Origin: Rhodocyclaceae bacterium
GTDB taxonomy: Bacteria; Pseudomonadota; Gammaproteobacteria; Burkholderiales; Rhodocyclaceae
Assembly (NCBI GenBank): GCA_016704145.1
Contig: JADJAS010000007.1
Location: 1,240,001 to 1,304,000, forward strand
Reading direction: 5' to 3'
DNA length: 64,000 nucleotides
Shown: piece by piece, positions 52,986 through 61,340 of the stretch
Layout of the letters: the number at the start of each line of letters is the position of its first letter
How positions within the stretch are numbered: the first letter of the stretch is position 1
Translations under genes and position numbers: made by a program
Notes under the pieces: model-generated
Seen by the model: only the letters and a program-made list of their open reading frames with translations
What the model was told of the DNA's origin: nothing
The model's database searches: none

Positions 52986-53810
52986 TCAAGCCGCCTGGGT
53001 GACGATGACGTTCTGCGCCGGCATCGGCGTCGGGAAGCCGGCCGCGCCGAGCGCTTCCTTGATCACCCGGTTGGTGTCGAAATAGACCTGCCAGTAATGG
53101 TCGTTGTGGCAGTAGGGCCGCACCGCCAGCACCGGCCCGACCAGATTGAATTCGAGAATCTCGACGTCGACTTTCGGGTCGGCCAGCACGTTGGCGATGG
53201 CGCCGACTTTTTCCCGCAGCAGGGCCATGGCCGCCTGATGGTCGGCGCCGCCCGCCAGCTGGCACTTGAGGTCGACGCGGCGGAACGGGTTATGGCTGTA
53301 GTTCTGGATGGTGTCGCCGAAAATCTTGCCGTTGCCGATGACGGTCTGGATGTTGTCCGGCGTGTTGATGGTCGTGGTGAACAGGCCCATTTCAGTGACC
53401 GTGCCGGTGACGCCGGCGATGGTGACGAAATCGCCGACCTTGATCGGCCGCAGCACGACCAGAAAGGCGCCGGCGGCGAAGTTGGACAGCAGCCCGGACC
53501 AGGCCATGCCGATGGCGACGCCGGCGGCGGCGATCAGGGCGGCGAAGGTGGTGGTCTGGATGCCGAAGTAGCCGAGGATACCGACCACCAGCAGGATGTT
53601 GAGCGTGACGGTGATCACCGAGCCGAGGTAGCGCAGCACGGTCGGATCGACTTTCTGGCGCTCCAGCGAAGTGCGCACCAGACGCACCGCGAGGTTGATC
53701 AGCCAGCGGCCGATCACCCAGAAGGCGATGGCACCGAGAATCTTCAGGCCGATGTCGGTGGCGGTGGTGATGAAAAGGTCCTGATAACGGCTGATGTCCT
53801 GGGCATTCAT
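52986..53810 (-). CDS. mscS: Small-conductance mechanosensitive channel (MscS family)
   Basis: A 274-residue inner-membrane channel. The ATG at 53810 has GGAGG 5 bp upstream; an in-frame ATG 12 bp earlier is less likely. Three membrane helices: IGLKILGAIAFWVIGRWLI, a second around VITVTLNILLVVGILGYF, and the pore helix TTTFAALIAAAGVAIGMAWSGLLSNFAAGAFLVVLRPIKVGDFV. A C-terminal cytoplasmic beta and alpha/beta cage follows (TVTEMGLFTTTINTPDN). Size matches E. coli MscS. The IS3-type element lies just upstream of it. Confidence 0.95.
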   Translation of the reverse strand: MNAQDISRYQDLFITTATDIGLKILGAIAFWVIGRWLINLAVRLVRTSLERQKVDPTVLRYLGSVITVTLNILLVVGILGYFGIQTTTFAALIAAAGVAIGMAWSGLLSNFAAGAFLVVLRPIKVGDFVTIAGVTGTVTEMGLFTTTINTPDNIQTVIGNGKIFGDTIQNYSHNPFRRVDLKCQLAGGADHQAAMALLREKVGAIANVLADPKVDVEILEFNLVGPVLAVRPYCHNDHYWQVYFDTNRVIKEALGAAGFPTPMPAQNVIVTQAA

Positions 53811-53958
53811 GGCGTCCTCCATGGAGAGCGGGTGGGGCAACGCCAAATCCTAGCGTTGCGACGCCGATGACATTGTTACGTTTTGTGGCCCTGCCCCCCG
53901 CGTCAGAATAGTTGTCGCCCCGATATGATCTTGAACCTGGGGGCGATAAGGATGGACG

Positions 53959-54427
53959 ATGGCACGGTACGGGGAAGCATTCAGGAACAGGACGGTGGGG
54001 CGATTGCTGCCGCCGGAGAGCGCCGATGCAGGTGCATTGGCGAAAGAGATTGGAGTGTCAGTGCAGACATTGGAACGCTGGCGGAGGACGCGCAGTCCAG
54101 GCCCGCCCTCGGGCGGGCCTGGACTGCGGGCGCCCGGCTTGAGGCGGTGATTACCACGGCGGCAATGAGCGAAGCGGGCAAGAACGCGTGGTGCCGTGAG
54201 CATGGCGATACCCCGCCGAGTTGGACAAGTGGCGCCTCAATGCCACCACGGCGCTGGCGGAACCGGAAGAGGCCGGGGCCAGCCCGCAGGCCACGCGACA
54301 AGACAAGAAGCGCATCAAGGAGCTGGAACGAGAGCTGCTGCGCAAGGACCGGCCCTGGCCGAGACAGCCGCGCTGCTGGTGCTGTCAAAAAAGTCGCGGC
54401 GATCTTCAACAAGGAGAGGGCGAATGA
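53959..54427 (+). pseudogene. IS3-type transposase orfA, multiply frameshifted
   Basis: Recognisable orfA pieces are spread over all three frames: MARYGEAFRNRTVGRLLPPESAD and KEIGVSVQTLERWR from 53959; then RAWTAGARLEAVITTAAMSEAGKNAWCREHG; then LDKWRLNATTALAEPEEAG, KKRIKELERELLRKD and finally LAETAALLVLSKK. Joining them needs about four single-step frame changes, near 54080, 54205, 54350 and 54400. A slippery A AAA AAG heptamer lies near 54387, as used for programmed frameshifting in this family. The other changes cannot be explained that way, so orfA is probably dead. Confidence 0.75.
54092..54127. repeat. 36-nt near-perfect palindrome inside orfA
   Basis: Two 17-nt arms (54092-54108 and 54111-54127, starting GCAGTCCAGG and ending CCTGGACTGC) are separated by TC. 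It is very GC-rich and would form a stable hairpin in either strand. It lies 12 bp after the first orfA frame change but is itself in frame with the following orfA segment. Confidence 0.8.
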
Positions 54428-55515
54428 TCGGCCTCGAAGATCGCCAGGCGTTGGCCCGAGATATCCATGGTGCGCATGCCGCCGGCGCGCGGCTCAGGCC
54501 GGCCTGCGAGATTGCCGGCATCGATCTGCGTACCCTCCAGCGCTGGCAGGCCGCCGATGGCCTCGTCAGCGGTGATGGACGGCCGCAGGCGGTGCGAGCA
54601 ACGCCCAGTCATGCCCTCTCCGAGGCGGAGCGTGCGCACCTGCTGGCCGTGGCTAATGAGCCGCGCTTTGCCGCCGTGCCACCGGCGCGCATCGTACCCA
54701 TGCTCGCCGACGAAGGTGTCTATCTGGCCAGCGAATCCACCTTCAGCCGCGTGCTGAAGGCCCACGGACAAACCGCTCACCGCGGGCGTGCCAAGGTGCC
54801 CAAGGTGGTCCGGCCGCCCACCACGCACATCGCCACCGAACCGCGCCAAGTATGGTGCTGGGACATGACCTATCTGCCCGCACAGGTGATGGGACGATGG
54901 TTCCACCTGTATCTGATCCTGGACCTGTACAGCCGCAAGATCGTGGGTTGGGAGGTGCATGACGCCGATCACGCCGACCATGCCGCACATCTGGTGCGCC
55001 GTACCGCGCTGGCCGAGGGCATCGCCGCCCTTGGCACCAAGCCCGTGCTGCACGGCGACAATGGCTCGACGCTGAAGGCGACGACGGTGCTGGCGATGCT
55101 CAACTGGCTGGGTGTCAAGCCATCGTACTCCCGGCCGCGCGTCAGTGATGACAACGCCTATGCCGAGTCGCTGTTTCGTACCGCCAAGTATCGGCCCGAG
55201 TTCCCCACCAGGGGCTTTGCCGACCTCGACCAAGCGCGTATCTGGGCCGCCGATTTCGTGCACTGGTACAACTTCAACCACCGTCACAGCGGCATTCGCT
55301 ACGTCAGCCCGGCTCAACGCCATGCCGGGACCGATCATGCCATTCTCGCTGCACGACATGACTTGTACCTTCGGGCCCGCGAACGCAATCCCGCACGTTG
55401 GTCCGGCAACACTCGAAACTGGGCACCGATCGGCGCCGTGACGCTCAACCCCGAACGCGACTCCGTCATAAAGACGCATTTGCCAGGTAACCATATTCAA
55501 CCGTTGGCTGCATGA
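54424..55515 (+). CDS. IS3-family transposase OrfB
   Basis: A 363-residue integrase-type transposase. The ATG at 54424 begins MIGLEDRQALARDIHGAHAAG. The N-terminal part has a helix-turn-helix (RPACEIAGIDLRTLQRWQA). The rve domain has catalytic Asp in WCWDMTYLP, Asp in LHGDNGSTLKA and Glu in YAESLFRTAKYRPEF, with 35 residues between the second and third. The WYNFNHRHSGIRYVSP motif is typical of IS3 OrfB. It is full length, but transposition would need a functional OrfA or OrfAB supplied elsewhere. Confidence 0.9.
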   Translation: MIGLEDRQALARDIHGAHAAGARLRPACEIAGIDLRTLQRWQAADGLVSGDGRPQAVRATPSHALSEAERAHLLAVANEPRFAAVPPARIVPMLADEGVYLASESTFSRVLKAHGQTAHRGRAKVPKVVRPPTTHIATEPRQVWCWDMTYLPAQVMGRWFHLYLILDLYSRKIVGWEVHDADHADHAAHLVRRTALAEGIAALGTKPVLHGDNGSTLKATTVLAMLNWLGVKPSYSRPRVSDDNAYAESLFRTAKYRPEFPTRGFADLDQARIWAADFVHWYNFNHRHSGIRYVSPAQRHAGTDHAILAARHDLYLRARERNPARWSGNTRNWAPIGAVTLNPERDSVIKTHLPGNHIQPLAA

Positions 55516-55557
55516 CCGAGGCGACAACTACCTTGACGCGCGCCGCCTGCGACTGGG

Positions 55558-56844
55558 TCAGGCCATGTCGTCGTGATGGGCGAGGTGGCCGTCGATCAGC
55601 GTGTAGCGTACGCGGCCCTTGAGCGCGTGGCCAAGGAAGGGCGTGTTCTTGCCCTGGCTCCTGAGCGTTTCCCGGCTGACGCGGAAAGTCGCCTCGGGAT
55701 CGAACACGCAGATATCGGCGGCGGCGCCGGGCGCGAGCGAGCCGGCGGGGATGCCGAGGACGCGGGCGGGATCGGAAGTGACGCGGGCCAATGCCTTCGC
55801 CAGCGGCAGCTTCATCTCGGCGGCCCAGCGCAGCGTCAGCGGCAGCAGCAGTTCGAGGCCGGTGGCGCCGGGCTCGGCCTCGGCGAACGGCGCCTGCTTG
55901 GCGTCGTCGTCGACCGGCGTGTGATCGGAGCAGAGCGCGTCGATGCCGCCGTCGGCGAGGCCGGCGCGCAAGGCGTCGCGGTCGACGCTGGAGCGCAGCG
56001 GCGGGTCGAGCCGGCAGTGCGGATCGAACCAGCCGATGTCGTTCTCGCACAGGTGGAGCTGATGAGCGGCGACATCGCAAGTGACGGCGATGCCGGCGGC
56101 GCGCGCGGCGCGGATCATTTCCAGCCCGGCGGCGGAAGAAATCCTCTGCAGATGCAGCCTCACGCCGGTCTCGCGGGCAAGGTGCAGCAGTGTCGCCAGC
56201 GCGATGGTCTCGGCGACGACGGGCATGCCGGTGAGACCAAGCCGGGCGGCAACCTCGCCATCGTGGGCGACACCGCCCCTGGCAAGGTACGGATCCTGCG
56301 CTTGCAGCCAGACCGAAAAGCCGAAGGTGGCGGCGTACTGCATGGCGCGCAGCAGCACCTGGGTGTCGACCACCGCGATATTGGCCTGGCCGAAGGCAAT
56401 GCAGCCGGCTTCGGCCAGTTCCGCCATTTCGGTCAGCCGCTGGCCGGCCAGGGCGACCGTCAAGGCGCCGACCGGATGGACATTGGCGAACTCGGGCAGC
56501 CGGGCGCGGTGGCGCAACATCTCGACCAGCCCCGGCTCGTCGAGCGGCGGGTCGGTGTCGGGCGGACAGGCGAGCGTCGTGACGCCGCCAGCGGCGGCGG
56601 CGGCCATTTCCGATTCGAGGGTCGCCTTGTATTCGAGGCCCGGTTCGCGCAATCGCGCCGAGAGGTCGACCAGGCCCGGGCAGACGATGCAGCCGGTCGC
56701 GTCGATCGTGCCCTCGGCAACGAAACCGGCCGGTGGCGTGTCGCCAAGGCTGACGATGCGGCCATCGGCGATGAACAGGTCGGCGGCACTGTCGAAGCAG
56801 CGGGCGGGATCGACGACGCGGCCGTTCTTGACGCGGATTCTCAT
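55558..56844 (-). CDS. pyrC: Dihydroorotase-like protein PyrC' (probably non-catalytic)
   Basis: A 428-residue amidohydrolase-fold protein, last in pyrR-pyrB-pyrC'. The family frame is clear (IVCPGLVDLSARLREPGLEYKATLESE; ALCSDHTPVD; TFRVSRETLRSQGKNTPFLG). The metal-binding HxH that should precede LREPG is replaced by S-x-R (DLSARLREPG), and the carboxylated Lys position is not evident. This matches the inactive PyrC' that scaffolds aspartate carbamoyltransferase in pseudomonads and many betaproteobacteria (family knowledge). A true dihydroorotase should be elsewhere in the genome. Confidence 0.9.
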   Translation of the reverse strand: MRIRVKNGRVVDPARCFDSAADLFIADGRIVSLGDTPPAGFVAEGTIDATGCIVCPGLVDLSARLREPGLEYKATLESEMAAAAAGGVTTLACPPDTDPPLDEPGLVEMLRHRARLPEFANVHPVGALTVALAGQRLTEMAELAEAGCIAFGQANIAVVDTQVLLRAMQYAATFGFSVWLQAQDPYLARGGVAHDGEVAARLGLTGMPVVAETIALATLLHLARETGVRLHLQRISSAAGLEMIRAARAAGIAVTCDVAAHQLHLCENDIGWFDPHCRLDPPLRSSVDRDALRAGLADGGIDALCSDHTPVDDDAKQAPFAEAEPGATGLELLLPLTLRWAAEMKLPLAKALARVTSDPARVLGIPAGSLAPGAAADICVFDPEATFRVSRETLRSQGKNTPFLGHALKGRVRYTLIDGHLAHHDDMA

Positions 56845-56846
56845 GG

Positions 56847-57836
56847 TCAGGCTCCCGCTAGCATGGCCATCACCGCCATGCGCACGGCGATGCCGAAGGT
56901 GACCTGCGGCAGGATCACCGCCTGCCGGCCGTCGGCGACCGCCGAGTCGATCTCGACCCCGCGGTTCATCGGCCCCGGGTGCATGACAATGGCGTCGGGC
57001 TTGGCCAGCGCTAGTTTCTCCGGGGTCAGGCCGTAGGACTTGAAATACTCCTGTGGGCTGGGCAGCAGGGCGCCCAGCATGCGTTCGTTCTGCAGGCGCA
57101 GCGTCATGACGACGTCTACGCCCTTGAGTCCTTCGCGCAGGTCGTGAAAGACGCGCAGACGGCCCGAGCCGATCATGCGCTCGACGCCGCTGGGCAGCAG
57201 GGTCTTGGGCGCGACGACGCGAATGTCGGGCACGCCGAGCGTCGCCAGCGCGTGCAGTTGCGAACGGGCCACGCGCGAATGAAGCACGTCGCCGACCACG
57301 GCGACGGCAAGTCCGGTGAAGTCCTGCTTGTAGTGGCGGATGGTGTACATGTCGAGCAGCCCCTGCGTCGGATGCGCATGGCGACCGTCGCCAGCATTGA
57401 CGACATGGATGTGCTCGCGGCCGGTGCTGGCCAGGTGCTGGGCGATCAGGTAGGGCGCGCCGCTGGAGGCATGGCGCACCACGAACATGTCGGCCTGCAT
57501 GGCCGCGAGGTTGTCCACCGTGTCGAGCAGCGTCTCGCCCTTGGCGGTGCTCGAGGTGTTGATGTTGAGGTTGATGACGTCGGCCGACAGGCGCTTGGCG
57601 GCGATCTCGAAGGTGGTGCGGGTGCGCGTCGAGTTCTCGAAGAAGAGATTGAACACGCTCTTGCCGCGCAGCAGCGGCACTTTCTTCACCTCGCGCTCGG
57701 CGATTTCGGTGAACGGCGCGGCGCGGTCGAGGATGCCGGTGATGATCTCGCGCGGCAGGCCTTCGAGCGTGATCAGGTGGATGAGTTCGCCGTTGGCGTT
57801 CAGCTGCGGGCTGGGGCGGGAGGTGACCAAGTTCAT
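56847..57836 (-). CDS. pyrB: Aspartate carbamoyltransferase catalytic subunit
   Basis: First committed step of pyrimidine synthesis, 329 residues. The ATG at 57836 overlaps the pyrR stop and gives MNLVTSRPSPQLNANGELIHLITLEGL. The carbamoyl-phosphate motif is FFENSTRTRTTFE; KGETLLDTV, VRHASSGAP, NAGDGRHAHPTQGLLD and MHPGPMNRGVEI follow. The HPGPMNRG end and partner PyrC' mark the class A, dodecameric type, without a pyrI regulatory subunit. It is in the pyrR-pyrB-pyrC' operon. Confidence 0.96.
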   Translation of the reverse strand: MNLVTSRPSPQLNANGELIHLITLEGLPREIITGILDRAAPFTEIAEREVKKVPLLRGKSVFNLFFENSTRTRTTFEIAAKRLSADVINLNINTSSTAKGETLLDTVDNLAAMQADMFVVRHASSGAPYLIAQHLASTGREHIHVVNAGDGRHAHPTQGLLDMYTIRHYKQDFTGLAVAVVGDVLHSRVARSQLHALATLGVPDIRVVAPKTLLPSGVERMIGSGRLRVFHDLREGLKGVDVVMTLRLQNERMLGALLPSPQEYFKSYGLTPEKLALAKPDAIVMHPGPMNRGVEIDSAVADGRQAVILPQVTFGIAVRMAVMAMLAGA

Positions 57837-58330
57837 TTCTCGGTCACCCTGAAGGCCAGTTCGCCATCGTCGTTCCGGGTCAGCTCCAGCGTCTGGCTGG
57901 CTGGCAGGCTGACCGTCTGGGCCATCCAGCGGGCCGCGATCGGCAACTCGCGGCCGCCGCGGTCCACCAGCACCGCGAGGTCGATGCGCGCCGGCCGGCC
58001 ATAGTCGAACAATTCGTTCATGGCGGCGCGGATGGTGCGGCCGGTCGCCAGCACATCGTCCACAATCACCACGTGCGCGCCCTCCACGTCGAAACGGAGT
58101 TGCGAGGCCTTGCCGCCACCGCGTCCACCGCCGAGGTGATGGTCGTCGCGATGGTAGGAAACATCGATGCTGCCCACCGCCGCCTTGACGCCAAGCACGT
58201 CGCGCAGCCACTCGGCGATCCAGACGCCACCGGTGTAGATGCCGACCAGCACAGTATCAGGCGTGACCGCCGGGCGCATGGCCTCGGCCAGTTGGCCGAG
58301 CAGTTCAGCCGCGGGCTTGACCGTGTTCAT
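57833..58330 (-). CDS. pyrR: PyrR bifunctional regulator / uracil phosphoribosyltransferase
   Basis: A 165-residue type I phosphoribosyltransferase-fold protein. The PRPP loop is HVVIVDDVLATGRTIRAAMNELFDYGRP; VGIYTGGVWIAEWL and SIDVSYHRDDHH are typical of PyrR. In Gram-positives it controls pyr mRNA attenuation; in proteobacteria its role is less certain. No pyr attenuator was recognised here. The start overlaps the yqgF 3' end by 26 bp and the stop overlaps pyrB by 4 bp. Confidence 0.93.
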   Translation of the reverse strand: MNTVKPAAELLGQLAEAMRPAVTPDTVLVGIYTGGVWIAEWLRDVLGVKAAVGSIDVSYHRDDHHLGGGRGGGKASQLRFDVEGAHVVIVDDVLATGRTIRAAMNELFDYGRPARIDLAVLVDRGGRELPIAARWMAQTVSLPASQTLELTRNDDGELAFRVTEK

Positions 58331-58742
58331 GGCGATGGGAGTCCAGGTAGGCTTGCAGAACGATGGCCGCCGCCTCGGCGTCGAGCGTTGCCTTGCGCCG
58401 CCGCCAGTCCAGGCCGCGATCGCGCAGGCGCGCTTCCGCTTCGACCGAGGTCAGGCGTTCGTCGACCAGCGCCACCGGCAGGTGGTAGCGGCCTTCGAGC
58501 TGGCGGGCGAAGCGCTGGCAACGCTCGGTCATGTCGCCCGGCGCGCCGTCGAGCGAGAGCGGCAGGCCGACCACCAGCGCCGCCGGCCGCCATTCCTCGA
58601 TGAGCTTGCCGATGGCGGCGAAACGGGCGTCGTTGGCTTCCGCCGCGATGGTGGTCAAGGGGTGGGCCGCGCCCAGCATCATTTCGCCGACCGCGACGCC
58701 GATGCGCCGGATGCCGAAGTCGAAGGCGAGCACTAACCTCAC
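58305..58742 (-). CDS. yqgF: YqgF/RuvX family RNase H-fold nuclease
   Basis: A 145-residue putative Holliday-junction resolvase / pre-16S rRNA nuclease. It has LAFDFGIRRIGVAVG, VVGLPLSLDG, VALVDERLTSVEAEARL and the C-terminal DAEAAAIVLQAYLDSH, all family motifs. GTG start at 58742 is the upstream limit of coherent coding; a second GTG 9 bp later is possible. yqgE is normally directly upstream, but here 2.7 kb of AT-rich DNA intervenes. Confidence 0.94.
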   Translation of the reverse strand: MRLVLAFDFGIRRIGVAVGEMMLGAAHPLTTIAAEANDARFAAIGKLIEEWRPAALVVGLPLSLDGAPGDMTERCQRFARQLEGRYHLPVALVDERLTSVEAEARLRDRGLDWRRRKATLDAEAAAIVLQAYLDSHRHEHGQARG

Positions 58743-58777
58743 AACAACCTAGATTAATGAGGTATCTCAAAGTTGAA

Positions 58778-60226
58778 TCAGAAACTGCACAATCCCGTGT
58801 TTGTAAGCGCAACTAAAGCAGCCTTGACCTGATCAGCGGCATAGCTATTAGATATCCTCGCAGCCACTGTTACGTATGAATTTATCGTTGTTGTTCGAAA
58901 GTTAATTCCGCCTGCCCAAAGCGTGAGGTTGGAACTTAGGATCGAAGTCGGGTTAAGTTGCTGCGGACTTCCGCCTGCCGGACCCGAGGTTGAATATGTC
59001 GTACCACCATACCCCGGTGAAGTTGGCGGAGTGGTGCATATTCCTATGGCGTTTGCCGACGTAGACCAAGCGCCTTTAGATAACACGATTGGAAGCCCAG
59101 CGCTGTTGCATCCTTGTGGGGATGTGAAACAGGTGTAATTACTAATTTCGCTAATAGAGTTCGGTGGTATCGTTAGCGTGGCAATAGTGACCGATCCTTG
59201 AGTTATTGACTGGGTGGCAGTTGTCCCTTTTGGGTTAACGACGTAGGCACGATCAAACTCAGCTCCCAAATAGGTGGCCGGCGCGCTCAACGTAATATAA
59301 GGGCCTTGTAGGTAGGGATCGTTTACGCCAAGTGCTGTTGTGAACCTAATGATATTAGGATAAAAAGTTGTGCCAACCTGTGTGCCAATCTGAACTGTCT
59401 TGTTGAATGTATAACCCGTTGCGTACACAGAACTGTTATGTGCGGGGGTGTTGTAAACCGACACACACGGTCCTGTATCTCCAGGGGTTTCCCAAAAAGC
59501 CGGTGTGTTTGAGAACGACATTGTTGACCCAAACGCGGAACTGCTGAGATATCTGCTTTTCGTAGAATAGCCAATATCATCAAGACAGGTTCCAGCCTCG
59601 GTTGGGTTATAGCCTTGTCCATATGTGTTGTCGACGAGTGCTATTTGCATTTCTCGACCATGATCGTAGGCATTGATGTACTCAAAGTTATTAACAATTA
59701 AGCTGCTAATGGCGCCCGCGGCTCGGAGGCTTGCCGAAACAAATATTTTCCCGCCGCCGTAATTGTCTTGCTGAATGGTTGTGTGTAGTTGCCCACTTGT
59801 ATTGCCAATGTTAACTTCATTGGCAATATGGTTGTCGAGATACCCTTTTCTCCCTTCATTAACACCATATGTGACCCAGTGCCAAGTGGCGGCTGAGAAA
59901 TTTGTAAGGCCTAAAGCTTGGGCTAAGTCAGTGTAACGTTTTAGATACTGGGCTGTATGAAATCCACCATGAGCTTGACGTCCTTCATTCACGCCCGATG
60001 AAACCCAGTGACTGCAAGCCTGCTCGGGAGTCCGATAGCCTGCCATCGAGAGATCGGCATTGGCATTCAAGTAGAAGCGCCAATTGAATACTCGTGAATC
60101 AGTTGCATAGCTATATGTACTACATCCTTGCGCAGTGGATTGCGCCAGAGTTGTAGATATTGCGCTATACCCTAACAGCAGAACTAAAGCACCGCATTTC
60201 GCATGGTGTCTATTTACGATTGACAT
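58778..60226 (-). CDS. Secreted protein with two N-terminal GVNEGR repeats, function unknown
   Basis: A 482-residue exported protein. The ATG at 60226 has AGGAG 9 nt upstream, and MSIVNRHHAKCGALVLLLGY starts a signal peptide ending near TTLAQS. The mature N-terminus has two tandem repeats of about 43 residues: FNWRFYLNANADLSMAGY through HWVSSGVNEGR, then FHTAQYLKRYTDLAQALGLT through HWVTYGVNEGR. The remainder is Ser/Thr/Asn-rich, beta-like, with several Cys (GTCLDDIGY, GPCVSVYN, NYTCFTSPQGCNSAG). Similar DL...H...G..EGR repeats occur in bacterial surface proteins. AT-rich codon use suggests transfer. Confidence 0.8.
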   Translation of the reverse strand: MSIVNRHHAKCGALVLLLGYSAISTTLAQSTAQGCSTYSYATDSRVFNWRFYLNANADLSMAGYRTPEQACSHWVSSGVNEGRQAHGGFHTAQYLKRYTDLAQALGLTNFSAATWHWVTYGVNEGRKGYLDNHIANEVNIGNTSGQLHTTIQQDNYGGGKIFVSASLRAAGAISSLIVNNFEYINAYDHGREMQIALVDNTYGQGYNPTEAGTCLDDIGYSTKSRYLSSSAFGSTMSFSNTPAFWETPGDTGPCVSVYNTPAHNSSVYATGYTFNKTVQIGTQVGTTFYPNIIRFTTALGVNDPYLQGPYITLSAPATYLGAEFDRAYVVNPKGTTATQSITQGSVTIATLTIPPNSISEISNYTCFTSPQGCNSAGLPIVLSKGAWSTSANAIGICTTPPTSPGYGGTTYSTSGPAGGSPQQLNPTSILSSNLTLWAGGINFRTTTINSYVTVAARISNSYAADQVKAALVALTNTGLCSF

Positions 60227-60266
60227 CTGACGAATCTCCTCGCTAAGCACTAGAGATGAAAATAGG

Positions 60267-61340
60267 CTAAAGCTTGCGCAGTAAGAAAACATCCTGATAG
60301 GTGAGGAACGTGTTATGACCAGACCATTGGCCCCAATATACTTTTTCAATATGTAGTCCGGATTCGGCGATCATTGCCTGCAACGTCTGCATATCGTAAG
60401 CCACTGCATTTTCTGGTACGGAACGGTTGAGAACGAAGCAGCCGTCAGCAAATGGATGAACAATATTAAGTGTGGCTTTGCCTGTACTTAAATTGTCTTT
60501 AGCTAGTTCGTCGAAGGCAAAAAAAGTACAAAAGCAAATCCCCCCCGCAACTAGGACTCTTGAGATTTCCGTTAGGAAATGCCGCACATCGATTGGGAGC
60601 ATGTGCGTGAACACAGAGGTGAGAATAACCGTATCGAAGTAGCCATCATCAAAAGGAAACAAGAAGTCCCTTGCGCGAACTGCACCACCTTCGTTGTACA
60701 TCTTGTTGTACAAGTCAGCGTGTTGAAACGACATATTGCTTTCTTCGGGAAAAATAGATTGTGCTACACGAATGGCATCACGCGATACATCGAAGCCGTA
60801 ATAGCATCCATTCCTGTCTAGATAGTGGGCGATCGCAAAAGCAATCCGGCCTAACCCACAACCAGGTTCAAGAATTCTAGCGTTGCGATGTAGACCGCCG
60901 ACCAGGCGGAGCAAGGCAAGCATTGAAAATGAGGTTTCGACAAAGTCGCCAAGTCCCACCATTAGAGATTGTTCGTGATGCGGAACCGTCAGCCTTATCG
61001 GGACGATTCTCTCCAGAGGAATCCCTCTCTGTCTTTCAACTAGTGGAATAACTGCAACTAACTTACCTTCATTTGTCTTGATGGGTGTTTCTGGAAGCTT
61101 CCCCTGTAGTCTGAATCTGCATCGGTCCGTATAACGCAAGCCGGGGTAAGCATGTTGCACGTCCGCGGAGGCTTCTTCAAAACCAATTTTTTTCGTAGGT
61201 ATTGGTTGCCCGTCATATTCCAATACTATGTCATCGACATTTTCCTCGAGGCCTACGACCCAGCCATCGGCCGAGACAACTGAGCCCTCAACGGAGATAC
61301 CGTCAAGCGCACCAAATGTATACGCGAATTCTCTGCTCAC
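60267..61340 (-). CDS. SAM-dependent methyltransferase with N-terminal accessory domain
   Basis: A 357-residue class I methyltransferase. Motif I is ILEPGCGLGRIAFAIAHYL, followed by YYGFDVSRDAIRVA (acidic loop), FDTVILTSVFTHMLP (motif IV region) and ISRVLVAGGICFCTFF. About 125 residues precede it and form a separate, beta-rich domain (GISVEGSVVSADGWVVGLEENVDDIVLEYDG; AYPGLRYTDRCRFRLQG). That domain recalls the sugar- or lipid-associated N-terminal domains found on some glycosyltransferases. Start is GTG at 61340. It lies 40 bp upstream of the secreted-protein gene, so they are likely cotranscribed. Substrate may be a surface glycan; unproven. Confidence 0.82.
   Translation of the reverse strand: MSREFAYTFGALDGISVEGSVVSADGWVVGLEENVDDIVLEYDGQPIPTKKIGFEEASADVQHAYPGLRYTDRCRFRLQGKLPETPIKTNEGKLVAVIPLVERQRGIPLERIVPIRLTVPHHEQSLMVGLGDFVETSFSMLALLRLVGGLHRNARILEPGCGLGRIAFAIAHYLDRNGCYYGFDVSRDAIRVAQSIFPEESNMSFQHADLYNKMYNEGGAVRARDFLFPFDDGYFDTVILTSVFTHMLPIDVRHFLTEISRVLVAGGICFCTFFAFDELAKDNLSTGKATLNIVHPFADGCFVLNRSVPENAVAYDMQTLQAMIAESGLHIEKVYWGQWSGHNTFLTYQDVFLLRKL

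Larger units (their letters stand above)
53900..55539 (+). mobile_element. IS3-family insertion sequence
   Basis: About 1.64 kb bounded by imperfect terminal inverted repeats, left 53900-53922 and right 55517-55539, which match in 19 of 23 positions. It contains a broken orfA and an intact orfB with a DDE catalytic triad. Exact outer ends and target duplication could not be fixed. The right end lies within about 20 bp of the pyrC stop codon. The element sits between mscS and the pyrimidine genes and disrupts neither. Confidence 0.82.

Noticed and set aside
54086..54130. The orfA palindrome as a terminator of an upstream gene
   Set aside because: It has no T tract, lies inside the IS coding region, and no complete gene ends upstream on that strand.
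56735..56758. Repeat-like sequence in pyrC encoding VSLGDTP
   Set aside because: Two core mismatches and the start of the element is changed. It may be an old copy but cannot be told from ordinary coding sequence.
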